From Caprimulgus europaeus (taxonomy: Eukaryota; Chordata; Aves; Caprimulgiformes; Caprimulgidae), in the NCBI GenBank assembly GCA_907165065.1, contig OU015530.1:50696465-50760464 (forward strand): a stretch of DNA of 64,000 nucleotides. Reading direction: 5' to 3'. Shown in pieces: positions 12,505-23,100 of this stretch. The first letter of the stretch is position 1. Each line of letters opens with the position of its first letter. The notes beneath the pieces are model-generated. The model worked only from the letters and a program-made list of their open reading frames with translations, had not been told where the DNA came from and ran no database searches. Both the position numbers and the translations under genes were made by a program.

Positions 12505-12519
12505 CCCTCCCACCCACCC
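12505..12519 (-). promoter_or_regulatory. Potential RNA G-quadruplex in the RBM33 3' UTR
   Basis: The plus strand reads CCCTCCCACCCACCC, so the transcript has four GGG runs separated by single nucleotides (GGGTGGGTGGGAGGG). A fifth GGG follows at 12499-12501. Single-nucleotide loops are known to give the most stable parallel quadruplexes. Whether it folds or is bound in cells is unknown. Confidence 0.6.
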
Positions 12520-14245
12520 TCTCAGCCCAGCTGCAAGGGCAACGCACCCACGCACACATACAGACACGCCGTGACTGTGTGTAACCATAGGAAGCGCCTA
12601 CAGCAGCTTCCATGAAAATTGCACAATTTCAAGCTAAACAGACAAAACATACTATGTTTAAAAAATTAAAAATCAGCATCAAGTAAAAGCCTTTTTCTTA
12701 TTCCAAGTAGCTAGATAATGTCAAGAAAAAATGATGAAGACCCCTAAGATTATTTTGAAATAACCTACACTTTTATAAAAAAAAAAAATCTCTCATCTAT
12801 ATCCTTGCAGTGGGAACCTAACATTGAAGAAATAAAATGTTCAGTCTGCTTGGCATTTTAATGGCTACAAGGACTTTTCTTAAAGAAATTTGGAAACCTG
12901 AAGTGAATCTTCAGATTTAAGCTGGGGAGTAAACTAGGTATCTGAAGACACTTTACAGAAGGGGTGCCAGTATTTACTCTTCTTTCCCAAAGTCATACTG
13001 GAGATGTACGTGGGCCAAGAATCACATCCCTGTCTAAATTTATTATTAGTAGAACTTAAGAGATAAAGATTTGCATGGCAGCTCTAGTGATGTCCTCTAG
13101 CTCAGGAGGACTTGTCCTCCTCCTGCCTCGCACCAATTCTACCGAGCTTGTCGAACACCGCGCGCCGTCCCATCCCACAGCACACGTGCCACACCAGCTG
13201 CTAACACTGCGAGGAACCAAGGTGTCACATGACCAACTTAAATGATGTGTAAAACCAAAATATCCCAGACTTTTGAGAACATTATTACACGACAGACCTG
13301 AGTTGTACTTGTACAGCACAAAGGAACAAGCCTAGAAACCCCATGCCTTTGTCTGACAGTGCACTGTAATTCCCTTCAGAAGTTAAAGGACAGATTTTTT
13401 TTTTTTTAATTAAAAAAGAAAAAAGTAGAACATTCTACTAAAATACCACAGATCATACACCCAATCAAACTTTTAGTCAAGGCAAAATATGATTAGTTAT
13501 AAAGTGAATTCTCCAGTGCTACAAGACCAAAACAAAATAATTTGGAAAAAAAAAAAAAAAAAGTTGCTCTCCATGTAATCTCCTACTGGAGTTGCCTATT
13601 AAAATCAGTATAAAATTATGCTAATAAAACTGTGAACAAATAATACACAGATCAGGATACATGTATTGACTTACTAGCATCTTTATAAAAATTTGAAGAT
13701 ATACACAAAAACATATCAACATTTATGGAACTATATCCATTAAACTTAGATACGACAACACAAAAAACTAACAAAGAGCTAAGATGTGGTTGACTGTAAG
13801 CACTTTGAGTAACATTTTAATTTTAAAAGGTCAATATTTACATACTACATAATATGCTTTTTTTTTTTTTTTTTTTGCGCATTTTGCATCGTATTTTGAA
13901 CACATGATAAAGAAAGAACAAGATAATGGTTGCAACAGATCTTCCAAGAAAGTTAACTGTTAACTTAAGATGCTCAGATTTAACTATGTGCTGAAAGAGA
14001 ACACGGCAAGAACACGTCTGTCTAGCTTTACCTCTACTTCCTTCGGGTTTTTCTGGGAGGAGACAACAAATGGATCTAAAAGAGCTGGATCATCCAAACC
14101 GATCATTGCCAAGAGACCCATTTTTAAGTTAGGATTTGGGAACTAACAAAACACAAACATTTTAACAAATGACTCACCTAAATGCTACTTTTGCTACTGA
14201 GTTTTTTTAAGATATTAGCGAGATATAGTGACAGTACAGGGTGTG

Positions 14246-14298
14246 AGTATGTATGTATGTGTATAACAAAATGCATATAGACATACATACATATAATA
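14246..14298 (-). repeat. TATG/CATA inverted simple repeat with UGUA motifs in the 3' UTR
   Basis: A TATGTATGTATGT stretch is followed after about 20 bases by its reverse complement ACATACATACATA, so the UTR RNA can form a 13-bp hairpin. The transcribed strand carries several UGUA cores, the 5' half of Pumilio sites and the core of CFIm sites. Function is inferred only. Confidence 0.5.
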
Positions 14299-16913
14299 AG
14301 TTTACATATAGTAGGGTGTCCAGGTACTGCAATAAACAGCTAAAATCATCATCACCAGCGATCTGCCTGTACTCTATGCACAAGCAATAATCTACTGCAA
14401 CCGCCTTTAAAAAGGATGCGTCTAGTCAGCAAACAGGCATTGCTTACGTTGCCTTCTACATTTCAATGGATCTGAGGCAATTTAATGTCTTTATTCCAAA
14501 GCCACACATTTGTCTCAAAAAAAAAAAAAAAAGGTTTTTAAAAAAACCCAACCGAATAAAAATTGTTAAAACTTAAGTTGGCTGAATCTCAGCTTCTTTG
14601 GGAGGGATTCAAAACCCAAAGCAGGAGTGCTTCTACAAACTTCTTTGACTTTTGAATCAAACCCATATTCTTAGGCTCCAAGAAACCCTCTCACCCCAAT
14701 AACATTTGCTTCTGACAAGACAGCTGATCAACTGCAGATGTTGCTACTACTGAACTCAGCTGCTGGCCTGTCTGGCATTTGCATCTAACTCCGATTTCTA
14801 GACACGCACTATCATCGCTCCACTCCGAGGTGTCTTCCCAAGCTTCTCACTACAGAGAAGCTGGTCCCTAACAGTGGGACGAATAACTGTTTAATGACTC
14901 ATTTGAAAGATAAGCATTTAGCATTTATTTCTTAAAAATAAAGATTACATAACCTGAGGAGGCAGCATAGGGGTCCTAGTGCTCATGGTGTGAGGAGTTA
15001 AACAGCACGTGGCAGGTCACCTCACATGAGTCTTCAGGGTCAGCTCCCACCAGGCACTTCCTACCTGAGGCTCATTCTCTGTCCTGGGCTTGGCTCTACC
15101 CTGAAGCACTAATAGCACTTCATGTATAGTGATCGTGCTGGATGTTATTAAGTACTATGCATAAATGGGGAACTATACAGAGGGGTGTCAAACTCTTCCA
15201 CACTAAAATTCTCATGATGTTACTGTGTCTCATCACTAAGTTGTAAATGGGCTTAAGAGTATTCATTAAATTTTTTTCCCAGTGCACAATTTCTGAAGTG
15301 CCACATTATTTTGTATTATTTCTGTGAACAAAGAGCAGTTTTACCTAAAAGACATTTGACAGGATTTATTATTCAATCATTATTTTTAGTAATTTCTATT
15401 TAATTGAAAATTTGGACCAAAACTGTGAGAAAAACCAACCAGGTCTTTGTGACTCAGTTACTGTTAAATCTTCCCCCACCCCCCCTCAAAAAAAAATTAT
15501 CTATGGTACTATAAACTTGCTTAGCTCATCCTTCCACACTTGGCATGCCTATTTTGGACTTCATTTGCAGCTGTTTCATTACATACCAATAGTGTCCTTC
15601 TGAGGTCACTCAGGTAACTAACCTATAAGGTTTCTGTAAGTCCCCCCATTCAAATAGTAGGTGGAGTGTTTAAGACTATTCCTAAAATAAAGGATGAAGC
15701 AAAAGCTCACAGTCTAAAAACTAAGGAAATGTTCATAAAAACTGCAATCCGATATAAAGATGACATTTTAATAAGTTTATTCAGAAGTAACTGAAAAAAT
15801 TTGTTCCTTTGGCAACACCATCTAGATGGTTCTAACCAAAAGGAAATATTACGGATTTTACTTTGAATAAGCTCCTTAATGTTTGCACATAATTTTTGGG
15901 AACTGTCACATTCACCAGCAGATTCACAATGCCTTTATAGTCCTGTATTTACTGGGAGCAACACATCAAACCAAGTCCTTCCAGTTATGGGTTTCTTATG
16001 GATCAGCATTAGTCACAAATCTCAAAGAAAAAAATCTAATCAAAATAAAGCATAAGGCAGTCGTGAAACGCTAGCCCAGAACAACAATCAGGAATGCACC
16101 ACTCTTCCTGGGTAACATTTTTTTAAGTGAGTCACTAAATATTTCTTTTTCCTTGTATTTGGCAATGTCATTTAAAACAACCTAATTACAACTTGGAGTT
16201 CACTATCCCACAATGCTACTGAAGGGAAAAGATCCTTGTTTTTAAAAACCAAGGGAAATGTTATTCCTACACAGGGTTTTATGGAGTAAGTGGAGTTGGA
16301 AGGAGAAGATGGAAGTCTTGTGTTGGAATAGAAAAATGCAAAGACAGACTTAACATATTTACAAAGATTGAAACTACAATTTTCCAGTGTCACCTCCAAA
16401 GTTTCTCAGCATACTGCTACTCAGTGAAGTAGACCACATTTAAATCTATGCAAGAATACCTTCTGTGCTCTCAGATATACAACATAACTAATGTGCTTTG
16501 TTTAGAAAGGTGAGTTTTCATTCAAATACCTTGCACCGAAGATAAGAGCAACCATTATCAAATATTCTTTGCTATGAAGAAAGTTTTTAGATCTTTCGAA
16601 GGAAATGTTCTCTCTCAAGTTACTGTGGTCACACAGCAGGATCTCGAAGAACAGTTTCTACATGCATTGAAAGCATTTTGAAAAAAAAAAAAATCTTTAG
16701 TTCGATGTGGTTACAACAGAACGTGAACAAACCGAACAGAAATTCCACCTCTGCAGATCCTCTCAAGTTCAGCTCTTCTGGAGGACACCTTGCTGCTTTC
16801 TGTAGTTCAGCGCAGCAATTAAAGACTAAGCTGAAACGCGATGGTTTTGCCACTGTGCCTCGCGTAGCTCCACAGAATGCTTCTGTTAGTGTCAGGGTTT
16901 CTCTCAGCAGACA

Positions 16914-16962
16914 TCACTCAACTATCAGTGCCACGTTTATGTGGGACAGATCTATCATGTGC
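16914..16962 (-). CDS. RBM33: RBM33 terminal coding exon (end of RRM and stop)
   Basis: The exon follows the acceptor TTTAACAG and supplies the last base of a split arginine codon, then 15 residues, HMIDLSHINVALIVE, and the stop TGA at 16916-16914. This is the last beta strand of the RRM and the exact C-terminus of vertebrate RBM33, which fixes gene, strand and frame. The exon continues into the 3' UTR. The upstream intron is only 201 bp. Phase is consistent: 89 nt in the preceding exon leaves AG, completed by this exon's G. Confidence 0.96.
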
Positions 16963-17163
16963 CTGTTAAAAGTTAAAAGAAATTTAAACCTGGTACTCAA
17001 ACTGACTCTAGGGGTGGAGGACAAGGAGGAGGTTCTATGAAGGTCACTAATGAACAGATGCTTGATTGGATTAAGAGAAATACTGAGCAGAGGAGATTGG
17101 TTTAATCTTTTCAAGCAAGGGAAGGAACTGAGGCAGCAGCAGCAGCAGCGCTTAATTATTTAC
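16963..17163 (-). other. RBM33 last intron, 201 bp
   Basis: Donor GTAAAT and acceptor TTTAACAG. If retained, the frame reads AGG then TAA at once, so the product would end one residue after the exon, without the final RRM strand. A (CAG)5 run on the plus strand (about 17132-17147) lies just inside the donor. Confidence 0.85.
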
Positions 17164-17252
17164 CTGTGGAATTTCTGTTGAAATGCTAAAGCATGTGCTG
17201 GCTCCTTAAATTTTGCTATGGCTTTCCGCTGTTGAGGAAGCATCTGTAAACT
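17164..17252 (-). CDS. RBM33: RBM33 exon encoding the middle of the RRM
   Basis: The 89-nt exon lies between acceptor CTCTGCAG and donor GTAAAT. It encodes SLQMLPQQRKAIAKFKEPAH and then ALAFQQKFH plus two bases of an arginine codon, matching the RRM core of vertebrate RBM33. The RNP1-like strand is KAIAKFK: the aromatic residues usual at RNP1 positions 3 and 5 are Ile and Lys. The same replacements occur in human RBM33 as I remember it, so this is a family trait and not decay. Skipping this exon (89 nt) would shift the frame. Confidence 0.95.
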
Positions 17253-18656
17253 CTGCAGAGACAAAAAGCCAAAACATATTTTTAATATTCACTTAAAGTT
17301 GCACTTAAAAAAAAAACAAACCAAACCTCATTTTGCACCAAACTGATTAAACTTTTGCTGTTTTTCTTTTATCTTATTGGTGTCCAGGGAATGGAAAGAG
17401 ACTTCTGAGACTGCAGCCAGGGACCCAGCTGAAGGTATTTGAGCTGGTGCATTAAATAACTGTACCAACTGGAAAACCCAGACCACGACTCATTAAGCAA
17501 AGGTGACAGTTTTTCAATTCAATCCATACAGATGAACCAAACCCTGCAGCCAAACTCCCACCAACTGAATGAGAAACATTCAACTGGGCAGAGCTCCACT
17601 TCACACACAACCACCTGGAGTCACTCACCTTATGCACTAAAGGATCAGGGCTTTCCACAGGTTAAACAGGACAGAAGCAAGAAAAATAAGTGGCAGATTT
17701 TGATCTCTAAACTGCATATCCTTACTTTTTTTTTTTTTTTAAAAAAAAAACAAGTGGCTAGCTTTTGAGACACACTAACCACTGCAGAACCCCAATGAGA
17801 TGGCTCAGGTCACCACTTCCAAGACCTCCTAGTAATGGGAAACCATGCAACACATCCACCCAGACAAGTCCATCTGATAAGTGCTTCCCATACCATGAGA
17901 GCAGCAGTTCACAATGCTGGAACTATCAAAAAACACCCCCTATTTAGTATTGAGGTCTCCAAAACTATAGCATCCCTCCATCAGGGCTTTGAAGGACTCA
18001 TGTCCTTGCTCCCTGCTGCAGCAGGAAGTCCAGGCAATGCCAAGGTGACCCCAGAGTAGTCCTGTGGTCTTGGTAATGAAAAGTTATCAGACTTACTAAG
18101 ATTAAAGTTGATGCTTAGGTTAATACTTTAATTATAATAGCAGCTTTTTCAAAAAGACACTTGAGAACTTCAAGATGATGATGTTTTAGACACATCCAAC
18201 AATCAATGGGAACATGTAACAACACAGCACCACAGAATATTCAGGATGGAAATAATATGATCGTGTCTTCCCACTGCCTGTGAACACAGGCCACAGAATT
18301 TCACAAGAACTCAGTTAAAACAGATTTTCTGAAGGCTTCAATTGTCATTTTAAAGTTCCACACCACAGTGATTCCAGTATCTCACAGCAAGTTTTGGATG
18401 CTTAATGGCCTATGCTGCAGCACATTCAAGACAGAATTGTTCTGATTCAGCTTCCAGTTTCCAATTGTTCTTACAGCTCTGGATGCAGAATTAAAGAATT
18501 TCTAACATTCTTCTTTTCTCTGCATAAGTTTCCACATAAAGCAAATCCAGTTTTGTTCTGAGCTTTAGATATATTTTAGATATACGCACACACACAGATG
18601 TATGCATATAGGCACCTCAAAACTTTTCTAGATTTCTTTATAATCTCCTGATAAAT

Positions 18657-19108
18657 ATCACAGAATCACAGAATGTTAGGGATTGGAAGGGACCTCGAAA
18701 GATCATCTAGTCCAATCCCCCTGCCGGAGCAGGAACACCTAGATGAGTTCACCCAGGAAGGCATCCAGGCGGGTTTTGAATGTCTCCAGAGAAGGAGACT
18801 CCACAACCTCCCTGGGCAGCCTGTTCCAGTGCTCTGTCACCCTTACTGTAAAGAAGTTCCTTCTCAAATTTAAGCAGAACCTCCTGTGTTCCAGCTTACA
18901 CCCATTGCCCCTTGTCCTATCATCGGTCGTTACTGTGAAGAGCCTGGCCCCATCCTCCTCACACTCACCCTTCAAATATTTATAAACATTAATCAGGTCC
19001 CCCCTCAGTCTCCTCTTCTCCAAGCTAAAGAGGCCCAGCTCCCTCAGCCTTTCCTCATAAGGGAGATGTTCCACTCCCTTAATCATTTTGGTGGCTCTTC
19101 ACTGGACT
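18657..19108 (-). mobile_element. CR1 LINE, 5'-truncated, relatively young
   Basis: The plus strand begins with the tail TCACAGAATCACAGAATG and runs through TCTAGTCCAATCCCCCTGC, GGAGACTCCACAACCTCCC and CTCAGTCTCCTCTTCTCC, the reverse complement of the bird CR1 3' end. The sense strand is therefore minus, parallel to RBM33. It is about 450 bp, cut off in the 3' part of ORF2. An open frame of 115 codons (19086-18739) still encodes the ORF2 C-terminal tail, with [20 protein letters not shown] recognisable, so the copy has few disabling changes. Its 5' end coincides with the start of the palindrome at 19108. Confidence 0.95.
18739..19086 (-). pseudogene. CR1 ORF2 C-terminal remnant
   Basis: This is the 115-codon open remnant of the CR1 endonuclease/reverse-transcriptase ORF2, carrying only the region after the reverse-transcriptase domain ([20 protein letters not shown] is the recognisable segment). 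It ends in a stop shortly before the CR1 3' tail. The catalytic domains are absent because of 5' truncation, so it is a dead fragment. Confidence 0.9.
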
Positions 19109-19169
19109 CCAGGCAGGATGCAGGAGTATATGTTTATATATAAACATATACTCCTGCATCCTGCCTGGA
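19108..19169. repeat. Perfect 62-bp palindrome at the CR1 5' junction
   Basis: The left arm 19108-19138 (TCCAGGCAGGATGCAGGAG...) and the right arm 19139-19169 are exact reverse complements over 31 bases with no spacer; the centre is TATA|TATA. The next outer pair (19107 C, 19170 A) does not match. The left arm abuts the truncated end of the CR1. In RNA it would form a 31-bp stem with almost no loop. Confidence 0.97.
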
Positions 19170-19209
19170 ACTCGGCAGCATCCCCCCACACTTACATGAT
19201 CCCAGCACT

Positions 19210-19520
19210 CTCATGGCCAGCCTCCAGGATTTTGAACTTCACCTACAAATACGCTGCATCATCATCTAGATTATTAAAAAAGTATCACATAACTTTAGAC
19301 AAACAGCTGGGAAACCACGTACAAACCCACTTGCTGATACACTTTAAGGGTGACATACTTTGAGATCTCTCAGTGAAAGAATTTTTAATCCAACTAATGT
19401 GTTCCCTGTTCATTCAATCTAATGCAGCGTTTTAGGCAAGATGTCAAATGCCTAGATGAAATTTGCTCTTAAAATTGCCAACTGATAGCTTTTTTGAACA
19501 GGTAAGACTCATGTTGATAA
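19210..19520 (-). mobile_element. Ancient CR1/L3-type LINE interior fragment
   Basis: Blocks such as CATCTAGATTATTAAAAAAG, GAATTTTTAATCCAACTAATG, AGATGTCAAATGCCTAGATG and ATGTTGATAAGATGCTTATT follow the order of the reverse-complemented CR1-clade reverse-transcriptase region. It is heavily decayed with no frame, and older than the neighbouring CR1, which appears to have landed beside it. Assignment is by remembered block order. Confidence 0.45.
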
Positions 19521-20147
19521 GATGCTTATTTAACAAGAGTCATGGCACCTGATACTCATATTTCTTTCTATCTGAGCCTGACAATTCAGCTCCAGGCTCT
19601 TTCTGTAACTTATCTTCAAGTGATTTTCAAGTAATTAATTCTGGCAGTAGCTACCGCGCACCTTCTCGTAATTGACAGGAAACTTCCCTCTCAGCAGGAA
19701 AATTACAGAAGTTTAATACTTCCCTCACTCCTGTGATTTCAAAGTGAAAGCTGAGGAAAAGTTAAAGGATTCAGCAAACCTGATAAGCATCAGGGGGTTA
19801 ATTTGCACTCTATAGTCTTTGGAAAGCTGCGACATGGAAAGGTTTAGCTAAGTCACTGCAGCTTCTTAGTTTCTGAGCAGGTAGGAATGAGATTTAGCTC
19901 TAAAAAAATAAAATATTTGGAAGATGATTTTTGCTTTTTTAATCAGAAAACTCTTGACAAGGTTAAGCACATTTTGCCAACGAGAATACAGTCACGCTGC
20001 ACAAAGTGCCAATGAAAGACCTTGAACAAAGCTCAGTTCTCCTGGAGGTTATCTGCTGGAGAGGGTGAAGGAGGTGCTGAAGTCTGTGTTCTCCTCCTTG
20101 ACTGATGTCACTTTATTATCATGTATAGAACAGTATCTAATACTCTT

Positions 20148-20188
20148 CAGGGTCCCTACCACCCCTAACCATTCTATGATTCTATGAC
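20148..20188 (+). mobile_element. CR1 3' tail, plus orientation
   Basis: The sequence AGGGTCCCTACCACCCCTAA followed by CCATTCTATGATTCTATGA is the CR1 3' end with its repeated octamer tail, in the plus direction and so opposite to the other young copies. Only about 40 bp is recognisable. Confidence 0.8.
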
Positions 20189-23100
20189 TAAGTTATGAAG
20201 GCTAAGAATTAATCACAGCCATTAAATAAGATTTAGAAACAAGAGACTTATAAGAGTTGAAAGAAATCAACTCTGAATTGCAATTAAAAAAAAAAGTAAA
20301 TCTGTTCCTTTCAAAGAAATTGATGCTTTTAATATTAGAAAAATCTGTTTCAGTCACTGAAAGGAGAAATATTTTGGAGAACAGTCTGACAAGAGGAACT
20401 GGAGAAGAACCTAGGGATGCATCTTTTCAGCTGTACTCTGTGTACCCTGCTGTCACCTACTTCTCTCCCCTCTCCTGAACCATGTCCAGCCCTCCTGCTG
20501 ACAACCAATCCTCACAACAACGCCACATCTCACGCAACTACCACAGAAGATTCTCCCAATGCTTTACGCTCCAGACCCCTGTTGTGATCAACTGGAGAAG
20601 AGACGCTGCATTCAGTGACTTTTTCCACAATAATTGAGCTATTATTGCATTAATAATCTTGAGATGCACAAAAGCAAAATTTGATTTTGCAGTTTATATA
20701 CCCATAATGATAAATGATACAGAAGCTGCTCAATAATTAGCATGCAAAAACCTCACTAAAGGAAGACATTCTGGTATAGTGCAGACTTAATAGCAAAATA
20801 AGGCAAAATATCTAAATCTTAAACTTACTTCTACTTTCATATGAATTAATAAACTTTATTGACTGACTAGTTTGGGTATTATGTCACAGCCTGTTCTTAT
20901 GCTGTATTATTGTGTTATTTTCCAAAAAAAATTTGAAAAAAGCTATGTGAACCCTAAGCACATTTTAATGCTCAATTGCTTTGTCAACAAGGTATCAGTT
21001 CTCGGATAAGTCTGTTGAAAAGCATCTTTATCAGATTTAATTTCACTTGTCAAAACATACAACTGTGGAAACAAAAAGCCAACCCATCTGATCCTTCCCT
21101 GAACTGCCTAAACACCGCCCATTACACACCCCAGGGGTAAGGTAGTCAACTTCTAGCACCACGGTCTACTCACCTACTGCAGTTACACATGCCTATGCTT
21201 TAACAAGAGAGAGAATCAAGGACTGCAAAATGAAAGGATAAACTAACACTACACAAACAACACTTCTCCAGTTGAAAACTGTCCGAGAAACTTTAATTCA
21301 AATAGTTTTAATGCACTTTCTCAGCCTCCACTATGCTCAAACTATGATATTCAAAATCATGCAGAATCACTTCTTGTCTATTTAGGTATAAAAAAAGTTC
21401 TGGTGATGTTTTAACAAGAAATAAGGCATTACTAAGATAAGTTACTTTGCCAATATGAACACCATAGCCTGAAACACTGTAGCCTGGAACACCATAAACC
21501 TTTGCTGACAAACATTTTTAATATCTCAAGATAAATCACGATCTATGTTGTGTTTTTAAACAAACCCTCACCTATCACAACTTACAAATATGAAAATTAT
21601 TCATCCTGCTGAGAAAGATCTCTTGAAAACTGATGTTCTGACTTCGGGACAATATCTACTTGCTTGCATTAGTATTTAAACCCTGAGTTTTATGCTTAAC
21701 AACACTGATTGTCAGGCACAGAACAAATAGGTACAATTATGCCAGAATACGCAGGTCCTGAGCTGCTGCATCCCACCCTGAGCAGAAGGGTCATCAGCTG
21801 GGAATACAAACCAGTGCTCCACCTCGGTGGAAACCTGAAGTAAAATAACTGCATACTCATCCTACTGGATTATTTCAGTCTTCTTGAATTTGGAATGATA
21901 TGCAGTTTAGAGCTGATCCTGCATTTAGATGATCTTAGCAGTAGTCTGAAGAAAACACATTTTTTGTGCAACCTGTAGAATGCTATTAGCTCAAAATGTT
22001 GTTCAAGGCATTATTTTTAAGACTTACTTCACCAGCATCTGATTTACTTAATTCCACATACATCTGCTAGGAAAATACATACAAAATTAATGAATTATGC
22101 ATAGCTTAATGACACTATCTCATTAGGTTTTTTCCAACTTTTTAGAATAATTTGGCAGCCTTTATTTTCAGGGCTAAATTTATGTATTTCTAGCATCAAT
22201 AACACTCTCAGGATATCTTGAGTGCTTGCACATTTATTACAAGGGGAAATAACCTGGGCACCTCCTTGAAAGCTGTTATTTTTAATCATGCTCTTTCACC
22301 AGACTGTCCACTCTATCAGCCAGCTTACTTGTAAAGAATGCTCCAATAAGTTTCCCAAATTATTGGTACCACTGTTTAATGTATTTCATTAATGTAAAAA
22401 CCATTCATGTGCAAGCATTCATCTTTTAAAGTAAAACCTGAAGTACTGCATTAGCTATCATAGAGCTTTCACGAAAACAGATGCTTACCTATCTGTTTTC
22501 AGTATTATTTTTGTTTCTCCACAGTATATCTAACTTGTATTAACAGCACAACACTGTACATCAGGATAGATTTAAACTTTTGTGATTTCTCTTCATACTG
22601 CCTAACTACTTCCTGAGAAGATGTTGTAACAAGTTAAAAGTTTCACTCAAAAAAAGCTCTTATCACGTGATTCCCTATGTAACTAATCAACTCATTATTA
22701 TTTGTACATTTTTAACTATTGACCTTTTTTACTTTTGTAGTTCACAATGTTTATTTGAAATTACTGCATGTTGAGAGATGAGGGCTGTTTTTTAGTTAAT
22801 ATCTAATATCATGAACATAAACTACATGATTGTAAAGGATGCAGTTAACTCTTATTTTTGGAATACTGATCTCAATGGCTGCTAAAACTTCCATGCAAAG
22901 CATGAAACCATGGATAGCATAGGAGAAGCCTTGAAGCAAGAGCTAACTAACAGCAAGAGACTGGGAAGGTCACTGCCAAAGTAGTTTTTCTCTGAGAAAA
23001 AAAAAGAAATCCTTAGTGTGTGACAATTAGTAGGAAGCACAATTTTTCATCCTGAAGAAAATACTTCTGCTTGACAATGTTTAATATGGGCAGGATTTAC

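Larger units (their letters stand above)
10150..16913 (-). other. RBM33: RBM33 3' untranslated region (long form)
   Basis: The sequence follows the RBM33 stop codon directly and runs about 6.8 kb to the AATAAA at 10172-10177. It is AT-rich, has no long coding frame and contains no recognisable CR1 or LTR insertion, unlike the introns and intergenic DNA, which fits a transcribed and constrained UTR. It contains a G-quadruplex-forming run (12505-12519), a UGUA-rich hairpin (about 14246-14298) and several homopolymer runs. The plus-strand T run near 13858-13876 is an A run of about 19 in the RNA and could cause internal oligo-dT priming. The exact 3' end is inferred; shorter forms are likely. 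Confidence 0.55.
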
